From NCBI GenBank assembly GCA_025055355.1, contig JANWYM010000131.1, forward strand, positions 1-9,217: DNA of 9,217 nt. Reading direction: 5' to 3'. Made by a program: the position numbers and the translations under genes. The notes under the pieces are model-generated. The model was not told where the DNA came from. It saw only the letters and a program-made list of their open reading frames with translations, and ran no database searches. The stretch comes from Abditibacteriales bacterium (GTDB taxonomy: Bacteria; Armatimonadota; Abditibacteriia; Abditibacteriales; JANWYM01). Below are positions 1-5,858 of this stretch, one piece after another; position 1 is the first letter of the stretch, and the number at the start of each line of letters is the position of its first letter.

Positions 1-981
1 CGTGGCGTTGTAGCAGAGGTTGCGAGCGATTTCCACGATGTCGCCCACCACCGCACTGCCCGTTGGCGATGCCCCCGCCCCGCGCCCGTAAAACATAACG
101 CGCCCCACGCCGTCCCCCTCCACGACGATCGCGTTGAACACATCGCTCACCGCCGCGAGCGGGTGCGCGTTGGGCAGCAGCGCCGGATGCACGCGCAGTT
201 CAATCAAGCGGTCATCGTCCTCCTGCGCAATCGCCAGTAACTTGATCGTGTAACCGAGTTCCTGCGCATATTCGATGTCCCGCGCGTGCACGCCGCCGAT
301 GCCCTCGCGGTAAACGTCCTCCACCCTCACCCGCGAGCCGAAGGCAATCGCCGCGAGGATGCACAGTTTATACATCGCGTCGTAACCGTCCACATCCGCC
401 GTCGGGTCGGCTTCCGCGTAGCCGAGCGCCTGCGCCTCGCGCAGCACGTCGGCGAGCTCCCTTCTCTCGCGGGTCATCTTGGTCAGGATGTAATTCGTGG
501 TGCCGTTGACGATGCCCGTGATGCGTCGAATGCGGTTGCCGACGAGTTGCTGCTTGAGCGGCTGGATGATGGGGATGCCTCCCCCTACGCTGCCCTCAAA
601 GTTCACGTCCACGCCCTTCGCCTTCGCCAGGTCGAGGATTTCGCTCCCGTGCTTCGCCATCAGTTCCTTGTTGCAGGTCACGACCGACTTGCCGCGCTGG
701 ATCGCCTCCATCACGAACTGCCGCGCTGGGTCAATGCCGCCCATGACCTCGACGACGATGTGAACGTGTGGGTCTTCCAGCACCTCGCGCACGTCGCTCG
801 TGAGGAGCGCCGGGTCAACGGCAATCGGGCGGGGCTTGTCGGGATGTCGCACGGCGATTTTGCGCACCGCCAAGCGGCACCCCGCCCGCCGCTCAATCAA
901 CTCCCGATTCTGCCGCAATAGCGCAATCGCACCGCACCCCACGGTGCCTAAGCCGATAAAGCCGATGTTGACGGTTTGCAT
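1..981 (-). CDS. hom: Homoserine dehydrogenase, 3' end cut by the window edge
   Basis: This enzyme reduces aspartate-4-semialdehyde to homoserine with NAD(P)H, in the cytosol, on the threonine/methionine branch of the aspartate pathway. I translated 327 codons from the ATG at 981-979; the frame is still open at base 1. A Rossmann motif GxGxxG lies at residues 10-15. The lysine of VTCNKELMAKHG (K105), the GGGIPII segment (133-139), the signature VNGTTNYIL (158-166) and DPTADVDGYDAMYKL (192-206, with K205) match the substrate and catalytic region of the family. Bacterial homologues are usually about 430 residues with a C-terminal ACT domain, so the missing part is probably that regulatory domain. 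There is no Shine-Dalgarno sequence before the ATG. It lies 72 bp downstream of accB on the same strand, separated by a palindromic repeat. Identification is firm; the completeness of the C-terminus is unknown. Confidence 0.95.
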   Translation of the reverse strand, partial: MQTVNIGFIGLGTVGCGAIALLRQNRELIERRAGCRLAVRKIAVRHPDKPRPIAVDPALLTSDVREVLEDPHVHIVVEVMGGIDPARQFVMEAIQRGKSVVTCNKELMAKHGSEILDLAKAKGVDVNFEGSVGGGIPIIQPLKQQLVGNRIRRITGIVNGTTNYILTKMTRERRELADVLREAQALGYAEADPTADVDGYDAMYKLCILAAIAFGSRVRVEDVYREGIGGVHARDIEYAQELGYTIKLLAIAQEDDDRLIELRVHPALLPNAHPLAAVSDVFNAIVVEGDGVGRVMFYGRGAGASPTGSAVVGDIVEIARNLCYNAT

Positions 982-992
982 CCGCTAACGTC

Positions 993-1050
993 CGTATTCG
1001 GATATGCGAGTATGTCGGTGTTCGGGTATTCGGACTGGCATACTCGCATA
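993..1050. repeat. Degenerate 8-bp tandem array with a perfect 12-bp inverted repeat
   Basis: On the plus strand, five consecutive 8-bp units (993-1032) read CGTATTCG, GATATGCG, AGTATGTC, GGTGTTCG and GGTATTCG. The 12-mer at 1003-1014 (tatgcgagtatg) is the exact reverse complement of 1039-1050, with a 24-nt loop. The element fills most of the 72-bp gap between accB and hom. There is no T-run, so it is not a classical intrinsic terminator. It could act as an RNA hairpin that sets relative expression or mRNA stability of the two genes, or be a neutral dispersed repeat; the sequence does not decide this. Confidence 0.8.
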
Positions 1051-1053
1051 CGC

Positions 1054-1500
1054 TCACTCCCTTGTCCTCTCAATGATCACCAGCGTCTCCCCCACCTGCA
1101 CGAGTTGCTCGTTCTGTGCGGGGATGGCGACGACGCGCCCCTCGACTTCGGAGACGATTTCGTTGAAGACCTTCATCGCCTCCACCAAGCCGACCGTCTG
1201 CCCGACTTCCACCTCGCTGCCGACCTCGACGAAGGTGGGTGCGCCCGGCGTGGGCGAACGGTAGAACACCCCGACCATCGGGGAGGTAATGTGAACCAGA
1301 TTCGCCCCTTGCGCCGTTGGTAACAGGGGCGTTGACTCGAGGGTGGCGGGAGGGGCTTGATAATGTGCCGCTGGCGGAGGTGCCGACGCGTTGACAGGCA
1401 ACTTAATAATGAGCGACTCGTCGCCCTCCTCCACGATGAGTTCGCTCAGTTGCCCCTCCTGCGCAATCCGAATGAGTTGACGGATGAGAGAAATGTCCAT
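1054..1500 (-). CDS. accB: Biotin carboxyl carrier protein of acetyl-CoA carboxylase
   Basis: The 148-residue protein carries the biotin that shuttles CO2 from biotin carboxylase to carboxyltransferase in the first step of fatty-acid synthesis. The N-terminus (MDISLIRQLIRIAQEG) is the usual AccB leader helix. A Pro/Ala-rich linker spans about residues 35-65. The biotinyl domain starts around residue 69 with the AccB-type SPMVGVFYRSP (73-83) and contains EAMKVFNEI (107-115), in which K110 is the biotinylation site. Length and domain order are normal for the family. The gene lies 45 bp downstream of the GT4 gene and has its own possible promoter. Its usual partner accC (biotin carboxylase) is not the next gene; hom is. 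No Shine-Dalgarno sequence precedes the ATG. Confidence 0.95.
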   Translation of the reverse strand: MDISLIRQLIRIAQEGQLSELIVEEGDESLIIKLPVNASAPPPAAHYQAPPATLESTPLLPTAQGANLVHITSPMVGVFYRSPTPGAPTFVEVGSEVEVGQTVGLVEAMKVFNEIVSEVEGRVVAIPAQNEQLVQVGETLVIIERTRE

Positions 1501-1511
1501 GTCACGTTCTA

Positions 1512-1540
1512 ATCATACCAGACCGATGCCATCTCCGCAA
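1512..1540 (-). promoter_or_regulatory. Possible promoter for accB, nearly leaderless
   Basis: On the minus strand TTGCGG (1535-1540) and TATGAT (1512-1517) are separated by 17 bp. The -10 hexamer differs from consensus at one base; the -35 keeps only TTG. Transcription would start a few bases before the accB ATG at 1500, giving a very short leader, which fits the missing Shine-Dalgarno sequence. The gap it occupies is only 45 bp, so read-through from the GT4 gene is also possible. Confidence 0.35.
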
Positions 1541-1545
1541 CTACG

Positions 1546-2706
1546 TCAGGGACGGGCTAACAACTCGTCATATAACCGCGTCACGTCGGCCAGGAGCCGT
1601 CCCTGGTCAAATCGCTCCCGCACGAACGGACGCCCCGCCGCGCCGAGTTTCTCTCTCTGGGCAGCATCGCGCAGCAGTCCCCGCACTGCGGCCGTCAGCG
1701 CGTCAGCGTCGTTGGGTTCGACGACGATACCTGTTTCGCCGTCCCGCACGATGTCTGGCACGCCGCCGACGCGCGTGGCGACGACGGGCACACCGCTCGC
1801 CATCGCCTCGATGAGCGCGACGGGCGTGCCTTCATTCACCGACGTCAACACCACCACGTCGCTGTCCGCGTAAATCACTGGCAAGTCGCGCCGCCAGCCC
1901 AGAAAGTGAACACGGTCACGGAGGCTCGCCGCTTCTTCTTGCAGCGCGGGGCGCAACTCACCGTCCCCCACGACGACAAAATGCGCTTGCGGCAAATCCG
2001 CTGCCACGCGCCGCGCCATCTCGAAAAACAGACGATGGTTCTTCACAGGCACGAGCCGCCCAACGATGGTGATGATGAACCCATCCGATGGCACCCTCAA
2101 CTCTGCCCGCAGCTGGCCACGATGTTGTTCCGCCGACAGAAAGCCGTCCAAGTCAAAACCCAACGGGATGACGCTGATTTTCTCTCGCGGCGCCACCTGA
2201 TAAACGTCGGCAATCTCATGCGCCTGCTGCTCGCTCAGAACGATGACGCGATCGGTGCGACGGGCAAGGAACCTTTCAATCGCCAGAAAAATTCGCGTCT
2301 TGCGAGGACCGAAGTAGCCATGAAAGACGTGACCGTGAAAGGTGTGGACCTTGACCGGCACGCCCGCCGCCATCGCCGCCAGCCGCCCCAACGTGCCCGC
2401 TTTCGCCGTGTGCGTGTGAACGATGTCCGGTTTCTCCCGCCGCATCAGGCGCATCAACTGCTTCAGCGCGCGCACGTCATCCTTCAAACCAATCTCGCGC
2501 CCCAACTCTGGCACGAACACCGGTCGCACGCCGTAGGACGCGGCGAGATCACTCATGTCGCCCTCACGTTTACCAATCGAACCCGCGACGAGCGTGGTGC
2601 GATACCGCCCGTGATTCAGCCCCGCCGACAGCAGCGAAACGTGAATGGCAGGACCACCGATGTTGAGACGGGCGATGATGCGGAGAATCTTCGGCATTCG
2701 AATCAC
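1546..2706 (-). CDS. Glycosyltransferase family 4 protein (GT-B fold)
   Basis: This is a retaining glycosyltransferase of the GT4 type that moves a sugar from a nucleotide-sugar donor to a lipid- or glycan-linked acceptor at the inner face of the membrane. The N-terminal domain has the glycine-rich acceptor loop NIGGPAIHV (15-23) and HTFHGHVFHGYFGP (121-134). The C-terminal domain has VGRLVPVKNH (215-224), VGDGE (246-250) and the EX7E motif in NEGTPVALIEAMASG (E292 and E300). At 386 residues it is full length. The start is uncertain: GTG at 2706 overlaps the upstream TGA as GTGA, whereas an in-frame ATG at 2697 gives the more typical N-terminus MPKILRIIARLNIGG. The overlap with the transglutaminase-like gene indicates coupled translation. 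The sugar and acceptor cannot be read from sequence; an exopolysaccharide or surface-glycan role is inferred from neighbours. Confidence 0.9.
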   Translation of the reverse strand: MIRMPKILRIIARLNIGGPAIHVSLLSAGLNHGRYRTTLVAGSIGKREGDMSDLAASYGVRPVFVPELGREIGLKDDVRALKQLMRLMRREKPDIVHTHTAKAGTLGRLAAMAAGVPVKVHTFHGHVFHGYFGPRKTRIFLAIERFLARRTDRVIVLSEQQAHEIADVYQVAPREKISVIPLGFDLDGFLSAEQHRGQLRAELRVPSDGFIITIVGRLVPVKNHRLFFEMARRVAADLPQAHFVVVGDGELRPALQEEAASLRDRVHFLGWRRDLPVIYADSDVVVLTSVNEGTPVALIEAMASGVPVVATRVGGVPDIVRDGETGIVVEPNDADALTAAVRGLLRDAAQREKLGAAGRPFVRERFDQGRLLADVTRLYDELLARP

Positions 2707-3347
2707 TCTGGCTGATACACGCCCGCCATGTCTGTGCCCAGCATCCCCGCCTCGTAGGAGCGTTTGTCGAGCGGCGACAGTCTTGCAACCATCTGAGGCG
2801 TGAGCAGCGGGATATGATGAATGGCGTTGAGCCGTTCAGCGATTTTGTCCAGATGTTCATCGCTGGTCATCCAGTGAAAGCGGTCAAACGCTTTGAGGTT
2901 CAGGGGCAGCGAATAACGGCGGAGCGATTTCATGCCCTCAAGGTTGTAATAGTCCTCAAAATAAGACATGACCAACTCGCGCAAACTGCGATAGATGGGT
3001 TCGCGGTAGCGCAAGCCGACGAAGTTGGATTTCGCCAGCGCGCCGTAGTGCCCATCGTTTTTGTAGATGGCGAGGATGTGGTCGTCGTCGCGTTCGGCGG
3101 ACAGGTCCACCAACAGAGGCGGATAGCCCAGGCGCCGCAGCATGGCTGCCGCGAACAGCGCGCCGTCAAAACAGTGAGCGCGTTGGTCGCGTAGCACGGT
3201 CAGGGGGCAACAATAACGGTCTTCGGTGCGATAGGGTAGGTCATCCAGATAGGCCTGAATTTGCGCGGGAGTCTTCAGGCGGTTGACGACCTTGCGCTCG
3301 GTTCGGGTCAGAGAGGCTTCAAAGAGAGCAAGGGCATCAGCAGGCAT
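2703..3347 (-). CDS. Transglutaminase-like cysteine protein, function unknown
   Basis: The 214-residue protein has the layout of a small transglutaminase-fold protein: HCFDGALFAAAMLRRLGYPP (58-77) with a candidate nucleophile C59 on a helix, then DDDHILAIYKNDGHYGALAKSN (87-108) with a candidate catalytic H90 on a strand, and H100 or N108 as further candidates. Helical, charged segments follow (YREPIYRSLRELVMSYFEDYYN, 114-135). There is no signal peptide or membrane segment, so it is expected in the cytosol. It is translationally coupled to the GT4 gene through the GTGA overlap, which suggests a shared process, perhaps glycan or glycopeptide assembly. The fold call rests on the Cys-His spacing and local sequence; the reaction (amidase, peptidase, acyl transfer, or none) is not known. 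No Shine-Dalgarno sequence precedes the ATG at 3347. Confidence 0.6.
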   Translation of the reverse strand: MPADALALFEASLTRTERKVVNRLKTPAQIQAYLDDLPYRTEDRYCCPLTVLRDQRAHCFDGALFAAAMLRRLGYPPLLVDLSAERDDDHILAIYKNDGHYGALAKSNFVGLRYREPIYRSLRELVMSYFEDYYNLEGMKSLRRYSLPLNLKAFDRFHWMTSDEHLDKIAERLNAIHHIPLLTPQMVARLSPLDKRSYEAGMLGTDMAGVYQPE

Positions 3348-3365
3348 GGTTTTAGTCGGTTGGCA

Positions 3366-3463
3366 TCATGGCGAGCGCAGCGGTTGCGAGGAACGAAGCG
3401 AAGCCATCCCCTCTGCTGCTGCCGTCCCCTCCGCAGGGGATGGCTTCGCTCCGCTCGCCATGA
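3366..3463. repeat. Dispersed palindromic repeat, copy A (with 18-bp extra segment)
   Basis: Outer arms 3366-3377 and 3452-3463 are a perfect 12-bp inverted repeat (tcatggcgagcg). Inner arms 3397-3412 and 3435-3450 are a perfect 16-bp inverted repeat (agcgaagccatcccct). The loop holds ctgctgccgtc. Removing bases 3383-3400 (18 bp, itself resembling the left-arm motif) makes it co-linear with copy B at 5519-5598 over 80 bp, with about 67 identities counted by eye. It lies between the asnB stop and the transglutaminase-like gene. A further 6-bp stem (aggcaa, 3465-3470; ttgcct, 3478-3483) adjoins it. Confidence 0.85.
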
Positions 3464-3513
3464 CAGGCAAGAGAAGATTGCCTCGCCCCAATCGCCATAA
3501 CACCTAAAACCTA

Positions 3514-5436
3514 TCAGTCCACAAACTCCCGATGCCACAACTCCAGCATTAGCAACGCCCAGAGTTGGTAGGTGTAATCCTCGCGGCGTTGGACGTGGTC
3601 ATCCACCAGTTGCCGCAGTGCATCGCCGTTGAAGTAGCCGCGCTGCAACGCGCGTTGAGACAAAACCGTGTCGTGCAGCAACTCTTTCAGTTCGCTGCGG
3701 AACCAGTCGCCGACGGGGACGCCAAACCCCTGCTTGCGGCGATGCAAGTTGTCAGCGGGCAGTAGAGGGCGCAACGCTTTTTTCAGGAGATACTTGAGCG
3801 TCGTGCCGCGCAGTTTGTAGTGCGCAGGCAGCCGCGCCGCGAACTCCATCACTTTATAGTCGAGGAACGGTGACCGCGCCTCCAGCGAGTTCGCCATCGT
3901 AGCGATGTCCATTTTCACCAGCAGGTCATAAGGCAGGTAGGAGTTCACATCCACGAAGAGCGTTCTGTCAAGCGGGTGGAGACCGTCGGTTTGAGTGAAC
4001 AGGTCGAGAAGCCATGTTGGCAAGTTGGGAGGTTGGGAAGTGGAAACGTTCCAACCTGTCAACCTGCCCACCTGCCAACGAAACTCATTCGTATACAGCG
4101 CGTCCTTTTGCTCGGGCGTGACCGTCGTGACCCAGCGCAGATAGCGTTGTTCCATCGGCTGTGAGGCGACCTCCAGAAACCGTCGCACCTGACGGAGACG
4201 ACTGCGACGGTTGAGGGAGTTGGGTAGTAGGTGGCGCAACGGCTCAAGGATGCCACGACGCAGCGGAGCGGGGATTTTACCGTAGCGTTCTGCGAGAGCG
4301 TTGCCCGCGTAGCGCTCGTAGCCCGCAAAGCACTCATCGCCGCCGTCACCGTTGAGGGCAACGGTGACGTGCTGCCGCGTCATCTGCGCGACGTAGAACG
4401 ACGGCACCGCCGACGAGTCGGCGTAAGGTTCGCCGTAATGTCGCACCAGTTTTGGCACGACCTCCAGCGCGTTCGGGCGGACGATGAACTCGTGATGCTC
4501 TGTGCCGAACCGCTGGGCGACAGTGCGGGCGTAGTCCAACTCGTTGAACGCCACCTCCTCGAACCCGATGGAAAACGTCTTGACGGGCTTATCCGACAAC
4601 TCGCTCATCAACGCCACCACCGCGCTGGAATCAATCCCGCCGCTGAGGAACGCGCCCAATGGCACGTCGCTGATGAGTCGCAGCCGCACCGCTTCGCGCA
4701 ACAACTCAAGCAGTCGTTCGCACGCTTCATCTTCCGTCAAGGGCAACTTCGGCTCATACATCAACTGCCAATAACGCTCCGCTTCCATCCTCACCCCTGA
4801 CCCCTCGACTCTCACCGTTAAAGTGTGAGCGGGCGGTAACTTAAACACACCCTTGAACGCCGTGCGAGGGGCGGGGATGTAACCATACGTGAGATACTCG
4901 TCAATCGTTGCTAACTCTACTTCACGCCGAATGTCGGGGGATTGCAGCAATCCCTGCAACTCCGACGCAAACAGGAACTGCCCGTTGACCTGCGCGTAAA
5001 ACAGCGGCTTTTTGCCCACGCGGTCGCGGGCGAGAAAGAGTTGCTGCTCCTTTGCGTCCCAGAGGGCAAAGGCGAACATGCCGCGCAAATGCTGGACGCA
5101 CTCTGCGCCGTATGTCTCGTAAGCATGAACAATCGTCTCCGTGTCACTGTGGGTGCGAAATTGATGCCCCTTCTTTTCCAACTGCTCGCGCAAACTTTGG
5201 AAATTGTAGATCTCGCCGTTGAAGGTAATCCACACGCTACCGTCTTCGTTGCTCAACGGCTGATGCCCGGTGTCCAGGTCAATGATCGCCAACCGCCGCT
5301 GCCCGAGCGCAACGCCGCCGTCGGCGTAAACGCCCTCATCATCCGGTCCACGATGCCGCAGCGCGTCCAGCATGCGCTGGAGCAAATCCCGGTCGGCGGA
5401 GCCTTGAGCATTCAAGATACCAGCGATGCCACACAT
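3514..5436 (-). CDS. asnB: Glutamine-hydrolysing asparagine synthase (AsnB type)
   Basis: This class II glutamine amidotransferase fuses a glutaminase domain to an ATP-dependent synthetase domain; the family makes asparagine from aspartate, and some members amidate sugars or peptides in surface-polymer clusters. C2 is the N-terminal nucleophile, which fixes the start at MCGIAGI. Glutaminase motifs are RHRGPDD (28-34), QRRLAIIDL (46-54), NGEIYN (73-78) and SDTE (97-100). The synthetase PP-loop is SGGIDSS (265-271), followed by NGDGGDE (362-368) and SLEARSPFLDY (517-527). At 640 residues it is about the length of exopolysaccharide-linked AsnB homologues. Residues about 454-474 are an atypical loop encoded by a palindromic repeat. 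There is no Shine-Dalgarno sequence. Two copies of another palindromic repeat lie on either side. The catalytic set is complete, so it should be active; whether the product is free asparagine or an amidated glycan precursor is open. Confidence 0.93.
   Translation of the reverse strand: MCGIAGILNAQGSADRDLLQRMLDALRHRGPDDEGVYADGGVALGQRRLAIIDLDTGHQPLSNEDGSVWITFNGEIYNFQSLREQLEKKGHQFRTHSDTETIVHAYETYGAECVQHLRGMFAFALWDAKEQQLFLARDRVGKKPLFYAQVNGQFLFASELQGLLQSPDIRREVELATIDEYLTYGYIPAPRTAFKGVFKLPPAHTLTVRVEGSGVRMEAERYWQLMYEPKLPLTEDEACERLLELLREAVRLRLISDVPLGAFLSGGIDSSAVVALMSELSDKPVKTFSIGFEEVAFNELDYARTVAQRFGTEHHEFIVRPNALEVVPKLVRHYGEPYADSSAVPSFYVAQMTRQHVTVALNGDGGDECFAGYERYAGNALAERYGKIPAPLRRGILEPLRHLLPNSLNRRSRLRQVRRFLEVASQPMEQRYLRWVTTVTPEQKDALYTNEFRWQVGRLTGWNVSTSQPPNLPTWLLDLFTQTDGLHPLDRTLFVDVNSYLPYDLLVKMDIATMANSLEARSPFLDYKVMEFAARLPAHYKLRGTTLKYLLKKALRPLLPADNLHRRKQGFGVPVGDWFRSELKELLHDTVLSQRALQRGYFNGDALRQLVDDHVQRREDYTYQLWALLMLELWHREFVD
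4016..4079. repeat. Palindrome of 8-bp units inside the asnB reading frame
   Basis: A 64-bp imperfect inverted repeat begins gttggc (4016-4021) and ends gccaac (4074-4079), with roughly 22 of 28 arm positions pairing and the centre near aaacgtt. Right-arm units step by 8 bp (acgttcca, acctgtca, acctgccc, acctgcca) and left-arm units are the inverted kind (aagttggg, aggttggg, aagtggaa). It is translated in frame as about 21 residues (QVGRLTGWNVSTSQPPNLPT, 455-474) between EFR and WLLDLF of AsnB, a spot where homologues normally have a shorter loop. Confidence 0.75.
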
Positions 5437-5451
5437 GAGGTCACTGAGATT

Positions 5452-5469
5452 GGTCAGGTCTGTCAGGTC
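5452..5469. repeat. 9-bp tandem repeat upstream of asnB
   Basis: Two adjacent 9-mers, ggtcaggtc (5452-5460) and tgtcaggtc (5461-5469), differ at one base. They lie 16 bp upstream of the asnB ATG, in the would-be 5' leader, where a ribosome-binding site might be expected but none is seen. A related 9-bp tandem lies at 5820-5837. A direct-repeat operator is conceivable but unsupported. Confidence 0.6.
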
Positions 5470-5518
5470 GGGCGGATTGGGGATGAGTCCAATAGCGGTT
5501 CCCCGATGAAAATGCCTG

Positions 5519-5598
5519 TCATTACGAGCGCAGCGAAGCCATCCCCTTCACTGCTGCCGTCGGCTCTGCAAAGGATGACTTTGCTCCGCTCGCTATGA
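5519..5598. repeat. Dispersed palindromic repeat, copy B
   Basis: An 80-bp imperfect hairpin: the left arm (from tcattacgagcgcagcgaag, 5519-5538) pairs with a right arm ending gctccgctcgctatga (to 5598). The loop contains ctgctgccgtc, as in copy A at 3366-3463, and both copies have the same orientation. Several stem positions are mispaired here but perfect in copy A, so copy B looks more decayed. It lies between the four-helix stub and asnB. Confidence 0.85.
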
Positions 5599-5644
5599 CC
5601 GTTAGGTGTCAGGGCAAAAAGCCGCCACGCGCCGCTCGCCCCAC

Positions 5645-5678
5645 TCCCCTCCCCGTGTGGGAAGGGTTGGGGAGGGGA
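5645..5678. repeat. C-rich/G-rich palindrome downstream of the four-helix stub
   Basis: The 10-mer tcccctcccc (5645-5654) is the exact reverse complement of 5669-5678, with a 14-nt loop. It starts 9 bases past the stop codon of the truncated four-helix gene on the minus strand. It could form a strong RNA hairpin, but no T-run follows directly on either strand, so I do not call it an intrinsic terminator. It looks like a mobile or slippage-generated repeat. Confidence 0.65.
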
Positions 5679-5687
5679 AAGAGGGTG

Positions 5688-5858
5688 TCAGCAACGGCGT
5701 AACTTTTGGAACTTTTCGCGGAACCGGTAGGTGGCATCGTAGATGAGCGTGGCGGTCTGGAAACTGGCGGTGTCGCGGTAACCGCCGCTGGGGCGCAGTC
5801 GCTTGCGGGGCGCTCCGCCGGGTCGGTCGGGTCGGTCAGGTTGTGATTTTTCATTCAT
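5688..5858 (-). CDS. Truncated four-helix-bundle family protein (56 residues)
   Basis: Reading from the ATG at 5858-5856 gives 56 codons ending in TGA at 5690-5688. The segment LRPSGGYRDTASFQTATLIY followed by DATYRFREKF (21-50) matches the start of the four-helix-bundle 'suffix domain' family, relatives of proteins encoded in 23S rRNA intervening sequences. Those proteins normally run on through three more helices to well over 100 residues, so this copy keeps only the first helix and is probably a remnant. Translation is well signalled: AGGAGG at 5868-5873 with 9-nt spacing, and the ATG overlaps the upstream TGA as ATGA, so it would be coupled to the beta-helix gene. Residues 7-12 (PDRPDR) come from a 9-bp tandem. 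No function can be assigned to the stub. Confidence 0.65.
   Translation of the reverse strand: MNEKSQPDRPDRPGGAPRKRLRPSGGYRDTASFQTATLIYDATYRFREKFQKLRRC
5820..5837. repeat. Perfect 9-bp tandem duplication
   Basis: gggtcggtc occurs at 5820-5828 and again at 5829-5837, followed by a partial third unit. It is in frame in the four-helix stub and encodes PDRPDR near the N-terminus. It resembles the 9-bp tandem at 5452-5469. Confidence 0.7.

Noticed and set aside
286..921. Plus-strand open frame of 211 codons
   Set aside because: It lies wholly antisense to homoserine dehydrogenase, whose motifs are unmistakable; the product is His/Arg/Asp-rich with no recognisable domain.
993..1050. CRISPR array
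   Set aside because: Units are 8 bp, contiguous and degenerate with no spacers.
1906..2715. Plus-strand open frame of 269 codons
   Set aside because: It is antisense to the GT4 gene and shows the Arg/His-rich composition of a GC-rich shadow frame.
4942..5598. Plus-strand open frame of 218 codons
   Set aside because: It is antisense to the asnB glutaminase domain and runs into repeat copy B; no domain is seen.
3366..5598. Composite transposon around asnB
   Set aside because: The bracketing repeats are small palindromes without any transposase gene or target-site duplication that I can see.
5609..5854. Minus-strand 81-codon frame starting MKNHNL
   Set aside because: The ATG at 5858 in the neighbouring frame has better Shine-Dalgarno spacing, an ATGA overlap and family similarity; the 81-codon product is low-complexity and runs through the G/C palindrome.
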